NCBI GenBank assembly: GCA_905209085.1
Contig: CAJLRM010000004.1
Span: 124,001-188,000, forward strand
Reading direction: 5' to 3'
Source of the DNA: an uncultured Eubacteriales bacterium
GTDB lineage: Bacteria > Bacillota > Clostridia > Christensenellales > Borkfalkiaceae
Length of the DNA: 64,000 bases
The position numbers were made by a program, and so were the translations under genes. How positions within the stretch are numbered: position 1 is the stretch's first letter; each line of letters opens with the position of its first letter. The notes beneath the pieces were generated by a model that worked only from the letters and a program-made list of their open reading frames with translations, was not told where the DNA came from and ran no database searches. Shown here one piece after another: positions 44,077 through 52,914 of the stretch.

Positions 44077-45699
44077 ATGAAAAGAAAACTGATAAAAGCG
44101 GCTGCCTTAGGGCTTTCCTTCCTCGTCGCCTCCGCCTTTTGTGCCTGCGGGGAACACGGAAAAGACGACAGCGTGGACGAAGACGGCAAAGTTTCCGTTT
44201 CCGTATTCCGTTACGACCTCACCTCTCTCTCTACGGCGCTGCGCAATAAGACTTCCGTGTCCACGACGATAACGGGTAAATTCAACATGGATATCACCGT
44301 CAAGACGGCGCCAAGCAGCAATTGGGAAGAAACTTTGAATACGTTGATTTCCACAAACCGCATTCCCGATATGTTCGTCTGCTACGGGCCCGATCGTCCC
44401 GTACAGTATAAAAAATGGGTGGAGCAGGACATTCTCCTGCCCGTCAGCGATTACGTTTCGGAAACGAAATATCCGCATATTTACGCTCGGCTTCAAAATT
44501 ATAATCAATTCCTCAATCTCGATTATACGAACGGAAAGCATTACGCCATTCCCATTCTTTCCTCCGACTGCGATCACTGCCTTTATATACGCACGGATTG
44601 GCTGAAAGCGGTAAACGCCAAGGAGAAGTTCCCCGGCGAGCCGAATTTTACCGAGGACGGAAACAGATTTCACCTCACGGGTCCCGAAACGATGACGGAA
44701 TTTTATTACGTGTGCAAAGCGTTTTCTCAGCAGGACCCCGACGGCAACGGCAAAGAGGATACGTACGGATTTTCTACCAACGACGCCAGTCTTTGGTTCC
44801 TCAATTTCGCCTTTTACGCGTACGACGAGGGCGGCTTTCACGATCGCGTTTACGACGAAACCACGGGCAGATGGGTGGATACCTGGGTGGCTGACGGCTC
44901 CAAGGAAGCGGTAAAGTTTTTCAATCGGCTTTACAGCGAAAAGCTGATGGATCCTGAATTCGTCAACAATACGGGCGACGAAAAGATAAGCAAATTCGTG
45001 ACGGGAAAATGCGGCATCATGATGCATAACGCCGTATCGGGATATAACAAGGTGCTCAATAAATTCAAAGAGGTCAACGGCACGTCGGAGATCACGTATT
45101 TTGCTCCGCCCAAAGGAGATACGGGCAAAAGCGGGCAGCGCGGCGGATTCGGATACTATTGCTTCACCGCCATCAACGCCGACGTTTCCGCCACCGAACG
45201 GGAAAGGCTTTTGGCGCTTCTCGATTACCTGATGAGCGAAGAGGGGCAGACGTTGATGCTCTACGGGGTAAAGGGCGAGCATTACGACGTGGACGGCAGC
45301 GGAAACGTCGTCAATCTTCTCGGAAAGACAGAGGACGGGGTACAGAAGAACGTTTCCGACGTCGACTCGGGGACGCTGCTCTATTCCTTCGTTTCCCTCA
45401 ATGAAAACGTCATTTATCCCTGGACGGACAACAGCGAAACGCTGCTCAAAATCAAAGAAATGACGCTGGCGAACGGGAAGATCACCGCGCCTTTGCAGTA
45501 CTATAACGGCGAAAATATCCTCTCTCTCGGTCAGGCGCTCGACGAATACTCGGAGAGCGAATATGTCAATCTCATCATGGGCGACAGAAATCAGTTCGAT
45601 TCCAAGTGGGATAATTTCGTCAGGACGTATCTTACGACCTATCAGGGGCAAAAGGTGATGGACGAATACAACGCCGCCGTGGAAAAGTACGGCAAATGA
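44077..45699 (+). CDS. Extracellular sugar-binding lipoprotein, second copy
   Basis: 540 residues. Signal peptide with lipobox AFCAC, acidic tether, then a two-lobe CUT1 binding protein (YtcQ/LplA type). The EF-hand-like loop DPDGNGKEDTYGF lies at about residues 219-231. It delivers a glycan to the 42275/43188 permeases. The gene is 20 bases after the permease with AAGGAG upstream of the ATG. Confidence 0.92.
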   Translation: MKRKLIKAAALGLSFLVASAFCACGEHGKDDSVDEDGKVSVSVFRYDLTSLSTALRNKTSVSTTITGKFNMDITVKTAPSSNWEETLNTLISTNRIPDMFVCYGPDRPVQYKKWVEQDILLPVSDYVSETKYPHIYARLQNYNQFLNLDYTNGKHYAIPILSSDCDHCLYIRTDWLKAVNAKEKFPGEPNFTEDGNRFHLTGPETMTEFYYVCKAFSQQDPDGNGKEDTYGFSTNDASLWFLNFAFYAYDEGGFHDRVYDETTGRWVDTWVADGSKEAVKFFNRLYSEKLMDPEFVNNTGDEKISKFVTGKCGIMMHNAVSGYNKVLNKFKEVNGTSEITYFAPPKGDTGKSGQRGGFGYYCFTAINADVSATERERLLALLDYLMSEEGQTLMLYGVKGEHYDVDGSGNVVNLLGKTEDGVQKNVSDVDSGTLLYSFVSLNENVIYPWTDNSETLLKIKEMTLANGKITAPLQYYNGENILSLGQALDEYSESEYVNLIMGDRNQFDSKWDNFVRTYLTTYQGQKVMDEYNAAVEKYGK

Positions 45700-45740
45700 G
45701 CTGCTTTTAAGAAAAAGGAATAACTTGTCGGAGGAATAAA

Positions 45741-47096
45741 ATGCCTTTTAAAAAAGAATTTGTTTGGGGAACGGCGACCGCCGCTTATCAGATAGAGGGC
45801 GCCCCGCTCGCAGACGGCAAAGGCGCATCCATTTGGGACACCTTCTCTCATCGCCCGGGACGCATTAAAGACGGCTCCGACGGCGACGTCGCTTGCGGCA
45901 GCTATGAATTTTTGGACGAAGATATAAAACTCGCGGCGGATTTGGGTGCGGACGCCTATCGATTTTCCACGGCGTGGACGAGGATCATTCCCGAGGGAAC
46001 GGGAAGCGTAAACCGCAGGGGAATCGATTATTATAACCGCTTGATCGACGGGCTGCTCGATAGAAACGTAAGGCCGTATCTGACGATGTATCACTGGGAC
46101 CTGCCGCAGGCGTTGCAGGAAAAGGGCGGTTTTTTAAATCCCGATTTTCCCGAGTGGTTCCGCGCCTATGCCGAAACGCTCGTTCGCGAATTCGGGGACA
46201 GAGTGAAACATTTTTTCACCTTCAACGAGCCGCAGTGTATTTTCGGACTCGGCATGGATTCCGCGGTGCACGCGCCCGGACTTTCTCTCTCTAAAAAGGA
46301 ACAGCTTTCGGCCGTGCATCATATGCTTCTGGCGCACGGTCTTGCCGTGCGGGAAGTGAGAAAAATTCCGGGCGCCAAAGCGGGATACGCTTCCTGCGGC
46401 GGCGTGCCCGTGCCCGCCGCGGAAAAAGAAGCGGATTATCGGGCTGCCTACGAAAAATTTTTCGAACTCGATGAAAATTGTCCTCTCGGGTCCGTTTCCC
46501 TGTACGCCGATCCGATTTTTTTCGGCAGGTATCCCGAGGAATACTATCGCCGCTATCAAGAAATTATGCCCAAGATCGGAGAACGGGACATGGAAATTAT
46601 CTCCTCGCCCGTGGACTTTTTCGCACAGAATACTTACGACGGCTATTATGTCGGGGAATGCGGCGGCAAGGCAAAGATACTCCCGTACGCCGTCGGAGCG
46701 CCCACCACTCCGATGGGCTGGCATATCGTTCCCGAGTCCCTCTATTACGCGACTAAATTTTTGTATGAAAGATACAAAAAGCCCGTCTATATCTCCGAAA
46801 ACGGGATTTCTTTGCAGGACTTTATCTTCGACGACGGGAAAGTGCACGATCCGACGCGGACGGAATTTATAAAGAGATATATAAGGCAATTAGAGCGTTC
46901 CGCCGAAGAGGGAACTGAAATAGACGGCTATTTTTATTGGTCGCTTCTCGACAATTTCGAATGGTCGGAGGGATATACGCAGAGATTCGGGCTGGTATAC
47001 ACCGATTGCAAAACGCTGCGGCGGGTGCCTAAGGACAGTTATTATGAATTTCGGGAGCTGATAAAAAAATATAAAGGGACTTGTCCGCAAAAGTAA
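45741..47096 (+). CDS. Glycoside hydrolase family 1 beta-glucosidase
   Basis: 451 residues, standard GH1 length, no signal peptide (cytoplasmic). N-terminal signature FVWGTATAAYQIEGA, acid/base Glu163 in FTFNEPQ, nucleophile Glu353 in VYISENG, and the aglycone region YFYWSLLDNFEWSEGYTQRFGL. It hydrolyses unphosphorylated beta-glucosides or galactosides, which fits import by an ABC transporter and not a PTS. It lies 41 bases after the binding-protein gene, with GGAGG before the ATG, and is probably the last gene of the 36604 operon. Confidence 0.95.
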   Translation: MPFKKEFVWGTATAAYQIEGAPLADGKGASIWDTFSHRPGRIKDGSDGDVACGSYEFLDEDIKLAADLGADAYRFSTAWTRIIPEGTGSVNRRGIDYYNRLIDGLLDRNVRPYLTMYHWDLPQALQEKGGFLNPDFPEWFRAYAETLVREFGDRVKHFFTFNEPQCIFGLGMDSAVHAPGLSLSKKEQLSAVHHMLLAHGLAVREVRKIPGAKAGYASCGGVPVPAAEKEADYRAAYEKFFELDENCPLGSVSLYADPIFFGRYPEEYYRRYQEIMPKIGERDMEIISSPVDFFAQNTYDGYYVGECGGKAKILPYAVGAPTTPMGWHIVPESLYYATKFLYERYKKPVYISENGISLQDFIFDDGKVHDPTRTEFIKRYIRQLERSAEEGTEIDGYFYWSLLDNFEWSEGYTQRFGLVYTDCKTLRRVPKDSYYEFRELIKKYKGTCPQK

Positions 47097-47124
47097 GTCC
47101 ATGTTTGAAAAAAGGTCCGTTTCG

Positions 47125-47179
47125 TCCATTGCGCAAAGTTTTTTTGTCCATTGACGCGGCGGCTTTGAAAAACTAAAAT
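47125..47179 (+). promoter_or_regulatory. Promoter with TCCATT direct-repeat operator, esterase operon
   Basis: TCCATT at 47125-47130 and 47147-47152 (22-base period), CAAAG at 47134-47138, -35 TTGACG (47151-47156) overlapping the second repeat, 17-base spacer, TAAAAT -10 (47174-47179). This is the same geometry as 36494-36548. It also shows that the ATG at 47178 lies in the -10 and cannot be the start of the next gene. Confidence 0.75.
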
Positions 47180-47207
47180 GGGATTCGTTCGGAGAGGAGA
47201 AACGAGA

Positions 47208-49190
47208 ATGAAAAAACATATAAAGCGGGGTTTCGTGCTTTTCGGTACGGCTTTGGCGTTGTGCCTTGCCGCACTCGGATGGGCGGAGATAAAGGAAGGA
47301 AAAGGAAAGGTCGGCGGAGAAGTCGTCCGCGCTTCGGCGGCGGCAAAACTCTCTCTGGCTCCGATTTTTTCCGACAATATGGTCTTGCAGCGGGGGCGGG
47401 AGGTAAAGATATTCGGCTACGGGGAAAGCGGGACGGAAGTCACCGTAAAATTCGGAGGACAGGAAAAGCGCTGTCGCGTGGAAGACGGCAAATGGTCGGT
47501 GTGCCTGGACAAAATGGACGCCGCAGCCGAGGGGAAAACGCTATCGGCAAAAACGACGAACGATGAGATACAAATCGATAACGTTCTCGTCGGAGAGGTG
47601 TGGCTCTGCTCGGGACAATCGAATATGGAACTTCCCCTCCAATATGTCAAATACGACGGATATAGAGAATACGAAAACGTCGATAAAATCAGAGTCGTCG
47701 ATATCGCAAACGGAACGAGCGCCGCGGCGGAAATGCAGTTTGCGGAAAAAGCCGTTTGGAAAACGCCCGCGAAAATAGAGGATTTGGCGACCTATTCCGC
47801 CTACGCGGCGGGCTTTGCCTTGAAGTTGCAGGAAGGACTCGGCGACGTTCCCGTCGGCATCGTCGAATCGGATACCAGCGGCTCCGCAATAGAGGAATGG
47901 ATGAACGAAGCCTCGGTAAAAAAGACGGGGTCGGTCGCCGAAAGTATGGGAAAGGCGGCGACGGAAAGATATAATCAAATGATATATCCGATGCTCTCTT
48001 ATACCTTCGGCGGATTTTTATGGTATCAGGGAGAGGCGAACAGCGCCTGGCCCGAATTATACGCCGAACAGTTTAAGGCTCTGACCGCGCAGTACAGGAC
48101 GGAATTCAACGATATGCCCGTGATAGCGGCGCAGCTGCCCAAATACAGCGATTCCCGCTGGCCCGCTTTCCGTCGGATGCAATGGGAGCTGATGGAAGAA
48201 ATCGAGGAGTTATATGTGGTCTGCGGCATCGATCTGGGGCTTAAAAGCGACATTCACCCCGTCGATAAATATGAGTTTTCCAAACGCGCCGGGGAACTGG
48301 CTCTGACGAAAATTTACGGGAAGGCGGGATACAGGGGGCTTTCGCCCTATCCCTCGGAGGCAGTCAACGACAGCGGCGTCGTCACCCTTTCCTTTTCCGA
48401 CTTAAACGGCGAGATCGTCAATCGCGGCGAAGCGATCGTCGGTTTTGAGCTTTGCGGCGCCGATTCCGTTTATCATGCCGCGTCCGCGCAGATAGTCGGG
48501 AACAAAATCGTCGTATCGAGCGGGAAGGTTTCCGCTCCCGTGCGGATAAGGTACGCCTATGCCGCCGTACCCGACGTATCGCTCTACTCCTCCGACAATC
48601 TCCCGTTTGCGCCGTTTGAAATGGCGGTGAAAAACGAGTACGTGCTCGTATCCGTTCAAACGGGCGGAGGCGGAAGGGTAAAAGGCACGTTCGGCAGCGT
48701 CATTAAAAATTCGCAATGCGTATACGAGATCGTCTGCGACAGGGGCTATAAGCTGGATAAAGTCCTGATAAACGGCGCGCAAACGAGCGTCGAAGAAAAC
48801 CAAATCGTTTTCAAAGCGGAAAGCGATAAGAAAATAGAAGTGTTTTTCTCGAAAATTCCCGTATACGGCGTGAACGTTTCGGGCGGCGCGGGCGGAAAAG
48901 TGTTCGCGGGAAGCCGGGAGGTGGAGGAAAACGGCGAGGTAAAGATTTATATCGTACCCGAAAAGGGCTATCGCATCGCGGAAGTGAAAGTCAACGGTGA
49001 AAAGCGCTCCGCTGAAAATTATGCCTGCATTATCGAAAAGGTCGCCGCCGACGTAACGGTGGAAGTGCGTTTTGAAAAAGCGTCGGGCTGTTCGGGGAGT
49101 ATCGGTGCGGGACCGGGAATCGCGCTTCTATTGCTGGCGGGAGCGATAATGATAAAAAAGTCAGTAAATAAACAGGAGGAAATAAGATGA
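47208..49190 (+). CDS. Sialate O-acetylesterase-like surface enzyme with InlB-type repeats and Cys-containing anchor
   Basis: 660 residues from the ATG at 47208 (GAGAGGAG upstream). Signal peptide, then a jelly-roll and SGNH-hydrolase domain of the sialate 9-O-acetylesterase type: IFSDNMVLQRG, nucleophile Ser138 in CSGQSNMELP, FGGFLWYQGEAN, and the Asp348/His350 pair in SDIHPVDK. Two divergent InlB-B-type repeats follow (about 490-560 and 565-630; GYKLDKVLINGA and GYRIAEVKVNGE). The tail is SGCSGSIG, a hydrophobic segment and basic residues. It likely removes acetyl groups from host sialic acids or plant xylan/pectin; the substrate is not decided by sequence. Confidence 0.88.
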   Translation: MKKHIKRGFVLFGTALALCLAALGWAEIKEGKGKVGGEVVRASAAAKLSLAPIFSDNMVLQRGREVKIFGYGESGTEVTVKFGGQEKRCRVEDGKWSVCLDKMDAAAEGKTLSAKTTNDEIQIDNVLVGEVWLCSGQSNMELPLQYVKYDGYREYENVDKIRVVDIANGTSAAAEMQFAEKAVWKTPAKIEDLATYSAYAAGFALKLQEGLGDVPVGIVESDTSGSAIEEWMNEASVKKTGSVAESMGKAATERYNQMIYPMLSYTFGGFLWYQGEANSAWPELYAEQFKALTAQYRTEFNDMPVIAAQLPKYSDSRWPAFRRMQWELMEEIEELYVVCGIDLGLKSDIHPVDKYEFSKRAGELALTKIYGKAGYRGLSPYPSEAVNDSGVVTLSFSDLNGEIVNRGEAIVGFELCGADSVYHAASAQIVGNKIVVSSGKVSAPVRIRYAYAAVPDVSLYSSDNLPFAPFEMAVKNEYVLVSVQTGGGGRVKGTFGSVIKNSQCVYEIVCDRGYKLDKVLINGAQTSVEENQIVFKAESDKKIEVFFSKIPVYGVNVSGGAGGKVFAGSREVEENGEVKIYIVPEKGYRIAEVKVNGEKRSAENYACIIEKVAADVTVEVRFEKASGCSGSIGAGPGIALLLLAGAIMIKKSVNKQEEIR

Positions 49191-51499
49191 AAAAAATGGT
49201 ATCTGTCATGCTGGAAACGGCTTTGGCAATCGCGCTGGCGTGCGTTGGAATCGGCGCCGCCCGTACCGCGGCGAGCGCGGAAGAGGGAAATCTCACGCTC
49301 TTAGGGGACACGGATACTTATGAGGAGAGTCATTGGCAGGACTACCTTCCCGCTCCCGAAGCCGTGCAGGGGGATAATCAGTGGACGGTATACGCGGGGA
49401 CGGTGGAAGGGACACGCATGGAATGTACCCTGCAAAACGGCGGCGTTTGGTGGCGGCCTGCGGACGATTCGTGGAGCGGCGCCTATTACAGAGGATATTT
49501 CAACTGCGCGGGCGGCGTCGGCGCGGTGGCAAGCTGGGAGGCGCCCGAGGACGGAACGGTAAAGTTCAAGGGAAGGATGGGCGTCGATATTCTCGGCGAC
49601 GGATTTACCTATAAAATTTATAACGAAAAAGAAAGCTCGGCGACGCTGATAGACACCGTTTCCTTTACGGCGGCGGAGAGCGTGGCGTATTTGAGCGGTA
49701 TCGAGCTGGAAGTGAAAAAGGGAGAAAAATACGCCTTTGAAATGACGCCTGCCTCCACGGCGGAAAGTCGTTCCGAGGTGCATATTTTCGCCGATTTTAC
49801 CCGCAAGACGATCGTTTCGGAAAATACGCTTTTGGGAACGACTGCCGACTTCGACGAGGCGGCGTATAATCTCTCGGCGGAAGCGTGGTACCCTGCGGCG
49901 GGAAATACCGAAGGCGCAAACAATTGGTATACTTATTACGGCTCGGTGACGGGCACTCTGAACGAATTGAGCTTTGTGGGCGATAACTATTGGATTGCAA
50001 ACAATCCCAATAACTGGACGGGAGTATGGTACGGTCACGTTGCGAAAAGCTGTTTGGGCTCCCCGTTAGTATTCGCATGGAAGGCGCCGCACGGCGGCAC
50101 CGTGTCCTTCAACGGGCGCGCGATGGCGACGAATACGTTGAGCGGTACGGCGCGTCCGTTTATTCTGAGAACGTATAAAAACACGGGGGACGCCATCGTT
50201 CGCTATGACGAGAAAACGGTTGCGGCGGAAGAAGTCGTCTATTTCAGCGACGTCGCTGCGGAGGTTTCTTACGGCGACATATTCTATTTTGAATTCGTTT
50301 CCGTAGACGGCTCGGAAACGGACGTATGGGTGGATTTAAAGCCCGCCTACACGCTCACCGCGGCGCAGGCAAAGCTTACGTTCGGGGAAAACGCGTCCGA
50401 TATAAACGCCTATGTCGGAGATAAAGTGACTCTCCCCGTTCCCGAAAAGACGGGATACGCCTTTAAGGGGTGGAAGCTCGGCGAGGAACTGTTTGCGGGG
50501 GAGATCGTTGTGAGCGGGAATGCCGATTTCACGGCGGCATGGGAGATCAAGAGATACAAAATCAGCTTTGAAAATTGCGATTTACAGGAAATAGAAGTAG
50601 AGTATAACGCGCCGATCGATCTGACGGCGCCCGAAAAAACGGGGCATACGTTCAAGGGATGGACGAAGGACGGCGTTTCCTATCTGCCCGAACTCATGCC
50701 CGCGGAGGATCTCCTTCTCAAAGCGGAATGGGAAGTCAACGTCTATAAAGTTACTTTCGAGAATTGCGATCTCGCCGAGCGGGAGGTGGAATATAACGCA
50801 TCCATCGAGGCGGCTGTTCCCGTAAAGACGGGGCATACTTTCCGGGGCTGGACGAAAGACGGAGCGCCGTATGAAGCGGGGGTAATGCCTGCCGAGAATA
50901 TCACGCTCAGAGCGGAATGGGAGATCAATTCCTATCGTTTGAGTTTTGAAAACTGCGACCTTGCGGAAATCGAAATAGCGTATAACGCGCAGATTTCCGT
51001 ATCCGCGCCGACGAAGACGGGGTACACGTTCAGAGGATGGACGAAAAACGGGGAAGCGTATCAGCCCGATTTGATGCCCGCCGAAGATATCGTGCTCGCG
51101 GCGGTTTGGGAAATCAATACCTATAAAATCATTTTCGAAAACTGCGATAGGCAAGACATGGAGGTGGAATATAATGCGCAGATCGTCGTGGCGCCGCCCG
51201 AAAAGGAGGGCTATACCTTTAAGGGGTGGACAAAGGACGGGGCGCCGTATACGCCCGGTTTGATGCCCGCGGAAAATATGACGCTTTCGGCAGTATGGGA
51301 AAAGACAGAAATCGTCGATTCCTCAGGGGATTCCCAAAATTCTTCGGACAGCGCGTACGCGTCTTCTTCGACAAATTCCGGCGGCACGACGGTCAACGGC
51401 TGCGGAGGCTGTAAATCCCTGACGAGCGCCGCCGCGGTGTCCGCGATGCTGGCAGTCATGCTTTTGGCCCTCGGCGTCATCGGCTCTAAAAAGAAATAA
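49187..51499 (+). CDS. Repeat surface protein: two WY-type modules, InlB-B repeat array, Cys-containing anchor
   Basis: 770 residues, overlapping the esterase gene by ATGA. After a signal peptide come two beta-modules related to those of the 36604 protein (NQWTVYAGTVEGTRMEC and NNWYTYYGSVTGTLNEL, each with a W-x-x-P-x-x-G-T-V-x-F-x-G core). A stalk of one divergent and four regular Listeria-Bacteroides (InlB-B, Flg_new-type) repeats of 63 residues follows, each with FENCD, EYNA and TFKGWTKDG. A Ser-rich linker leads to the tail NGCGGCKSL, a membrane segment and KKK. Probably a glycan-binding adhesin on a stalk (inference). Confidence 0.85.
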   Translation: MKKMVSVMLETALAIALACVGIGAARTAASAEEGNLTLLGDTDTYEESHWQDYLPAPEAVQGDNQWTVYAGTVEGTRMECTLQNGGVWWRPADDSWSGAYYRGYFNCAGGVGAVASWEAPEDGTVKFKGRMGVDILGDGFTYKIYNEKESSATLIDTVSFTAAESVAYLSGIELEVKKGEKYAFEMTPASTAESRSEVHIFADFTRKTIVSENTLLGTTADFDEAAYNLSAEAWYPAAGNTEGANNWYTYYGSVTGTLNELSFVGDNYWIANNPNNWTGVWYGHVAKSCLGSPLVFAWKAPHGGTVSFNGRAMATNTLSGTARPFILRTYKNTGDAIVRYDEKTVAAEEVVYFSDVAAEVSYGDIFYFEFVSVDGSETDVWVDLKPAYTLTAAQAKLTFGENASDINAYVGDKVTLPVPEKTGYAFKGWKLGEELFAGEIVVSGNADFTAAWEIKRYKISFENCDLQEIEVEYNAPIDLTAPEKTGHTFKGWTKDGVSYLPELMPAEDLLLKAEWEVNVYKVTFENCDLAEREVEYNASIEAAVPVKTGHTFRGWTKDGAPYEAGVMPAENITLRAEWEINSYRLSFENCDLAEIEIAYNAQISVSAPTKTGYTFRGWTKNGEAYQPDLMPAEDIVLAAVWEINTYKIIFENCDRQDMEVEYNAQIVVAPPEKEGYTFKGWTKDGAPYTPGLMPAENMTLSAVWEKTEIVDSSGDSQNSSDSAYASSSTNSGGTTVNGCGGCKSLTSAAAVSAMLAVMLLALGVIGSKKK
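50555..51310 (+). repeat. Four tandem 189-base repeats (InlB-B repeat coding units)
   Basis: Units begin at 50555, 50744, 50933 and 51122, exactly 189 bases (63 codons) apart, each encoding Y-[KR]-x-x-FENCD at its start. They are conserved at the protein level but diverged in DNA, so this is an old protein repeat and not a recent DNA expansion. Confidence 0.9.
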
Positions 51500-51503
51500 A
51501 TAA

Positions 51504-51546
51504 AGAAAGAGATCGGGTAAGTTCGCCCGATCTCTCTTTGTATTTT
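51504..51546 (+). terminator. Terminator of the esterase operon
   Basis: Stem GAGATCGGG/CCCGATCTC (51509-51517 and 51526-51534) with an A-rich lead and a T-rich tail ending in TTTTTT. Confidence 0.85.
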
Positions 51547-51673
51547 TTCGCGCTTTCCCGATAGGAAAGCGCTTTTTAAATAGATCAATTTAGCCGCCGG
51601 TAAGACGCCTTAAAAAGTTTTGTAAGAAAAAGTGTAATTTTAATTTAAAAAAAGATTGTGAAAATAGGGAGAT

Positions 51674-52636
51674 TTACGGATTGAGAATGTAGTCGTAAGT
51701 CTGTTTTCGAGCCTTGTCGTCGGGCATAAAATCGACGAATTTTTCCTTGTGAGCGGCGACGTATGCGGAGGGCGTCATACCGTAAAAACGCTTAAAATTA
51801 TAGATGAGCTGCTGGCGGATATTGAATCCGCACTTTTGCGCCACTTCGGAAACGGTCAGATTCGAATTTTCCAAAAGATCTTTGGCGCTCTCCATTCGCA
51901 TAGCGAGCAAGGCATGGCGAATGGTCTGTCCCGTGTGCTGTTTATAAAGCTTTTCGAGGTAATATTTATTCGCTCCCGCATACGCGGCGACGTCGTCTAA
52001 GGAAATGTCCTGCAAAAAATTCTTGCGCAGATATTCGTTGATTCTCGTGAGATAGCGGATTCCGCTCGGCCTGCTCATCGACGCGTTGAGGCAGAGCAAC
52101 ACGAAAATTTCCTGAAAATACACCTTATAGAGATAATGCTTTTCCCGATAAGAGCCGCTGAATTCGGGATCGTTTGTTTCTTTTAAAAGCTCGATAAACC
52201 GCGAAAGGCTCTTTTGAAGGGCGCCGTTGTCGTTATAGACGGCATAGCCCTTTTTTTTCATCTCCGAAAGGAGAGCGGGACATTCGTTGAAAAGCGTCTG
52301 AAAAGAGCTGGAAAAAGCGTCTGAAAACGACGTTTTTCGCGGCGCTTCCCGAAATTCCAGACTGTAAAAAATCGTTTCTTCGTCGCAGGTGAATCCGTGC
52401 GGCACGTCGCTGTCGAAGAGGATATACTGACCGGTTTTTACGTGCTCCTCGCGCGGACTTTCTTTCCTTTCCGCGTTCTGATAAAGCCGAAAGGTCACGT
52501 CGCCCGATTCCACGTACATGATTTCCACGCGCGGATGATAGTGCGGCTGAAAGACAAAGCCTTTGGGAAAGGGCAGCTTGTAAAAGGAAGAGATTTCCGT
52601 GTTTTCTATTTCCAATTGTTTTAAAGAGTATCCCAT
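51674..52636 (-). CDS. AraC-family regulator with N-terminal cupin domain
   Basis: 320 residues. The N-terminal cupin (about 1-110) has FQPHYHPRVEIMYVESGDVTF and GQYILFDSDVPHGF, a sugar- or metal-sensing beta-barrel. The C-terminal double HTH (about 200-300) has DVAAYAGANKYYLEKLYKQ and CGFNIRQQLIYNFKRFYGM. It is divergent from the LamG surface-protein operon at 52915 and is its likely regulator. The ATG lies only six bases after a strong -10, so the mRNA appears to have little or no leader. Confidence 0.92.
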   Translation of the reverse strand: MGYSLKQLEIENTEISSFYKLPFPKGFVFQPHYHPRVEIMYVESGDVTFRLYQNAERKESPREEHVKTGQYILFDSDVPHGFTCDEETIFYSLEFREAPRKTSFSDAFSSSFQTLFNECPALLSEMKKKGYAVYNDNGALQKSLSRFIELLKETNDPEFSGSYREKHYLYKVYFQEIFVLLCLNASMSRPSGIRYLTRINEYLRKNFLQDISLDDVAAYAGANKYYLEKLYKQHTGQTIRHALLAMRMESAKDLLENSNLTVSEVAQKCGFNIRQQLIYNFKRFYGMTPSAYVAAHKEKFVDFMPDDKARKQTYDYILNP

Positions 52637-52642
52637 ACGTAC

Positions 52643-52671
52643 AGTATATCTCTCAAAAATAAATTTGTCAA
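52643..52671 (-). promoter_or_regulatory. Promoter of the AraC/cupin regulator
   Basis: Minus strand TTGACA (52666-52671), 17-base spacer, TATACT (52643-52648). The predicted start coincides with the start codon at 52636, implying a leaderless transcript. Confidence 0.75.
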
Positions 52672-52690
52672 TATTTTCTTACATATTTCG

Positions 52691-52762
52691 CCGTTTGTGT
52701 TAGAAAAATTGGTATTTATATTCCGCCGGCTATTGACAAACGGATTGAAATGAAGGTATTAT
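52691..52762 (+). promoter_or_regulatory. Promoter and possible operator of the LamG surface-protein operon
   Basis: TTGACA (52733-52738), 18-base spacer, TATTAT (52757-52762). An inverted repeat CCGTTTGT (52691-52698) / ACAAACGG (52736-52743) overlaps the -35 and could bind the divergent AraC regulator. Leader of about 145 bases to the ATG at 52915, with no gene in it. Confidence 0.65.
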
Positions 52763-52914
52763 TTTAATGCGTTATGACGGCGGGCGCAAAAACGCGGAGG
52801 GAAAAAGAACTCGAAAACGGATAAGCTCTTAAAAATTCGTCTGCAATGTTTTCGGATAAAGCTATCTTACGCGGTCGATTTATTCGCCGCGAAAAAATAT
52901 CAGGAGGAATCTGG

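Noticed and set aside
47178..47207. Upstream ATG for the esterase gene
   Set aside because: It lies inside the -10 of the promoter at 47174-47179; the ATG at 47208 has a proper ribosome binding site and signal peptide.
50555..51310. Regular 189-base repeats considered as a CRISPR or satellite array
   Set aside because: They are in frame, encode InlB-B repeats and show protein-level conservation, not DNA identity.
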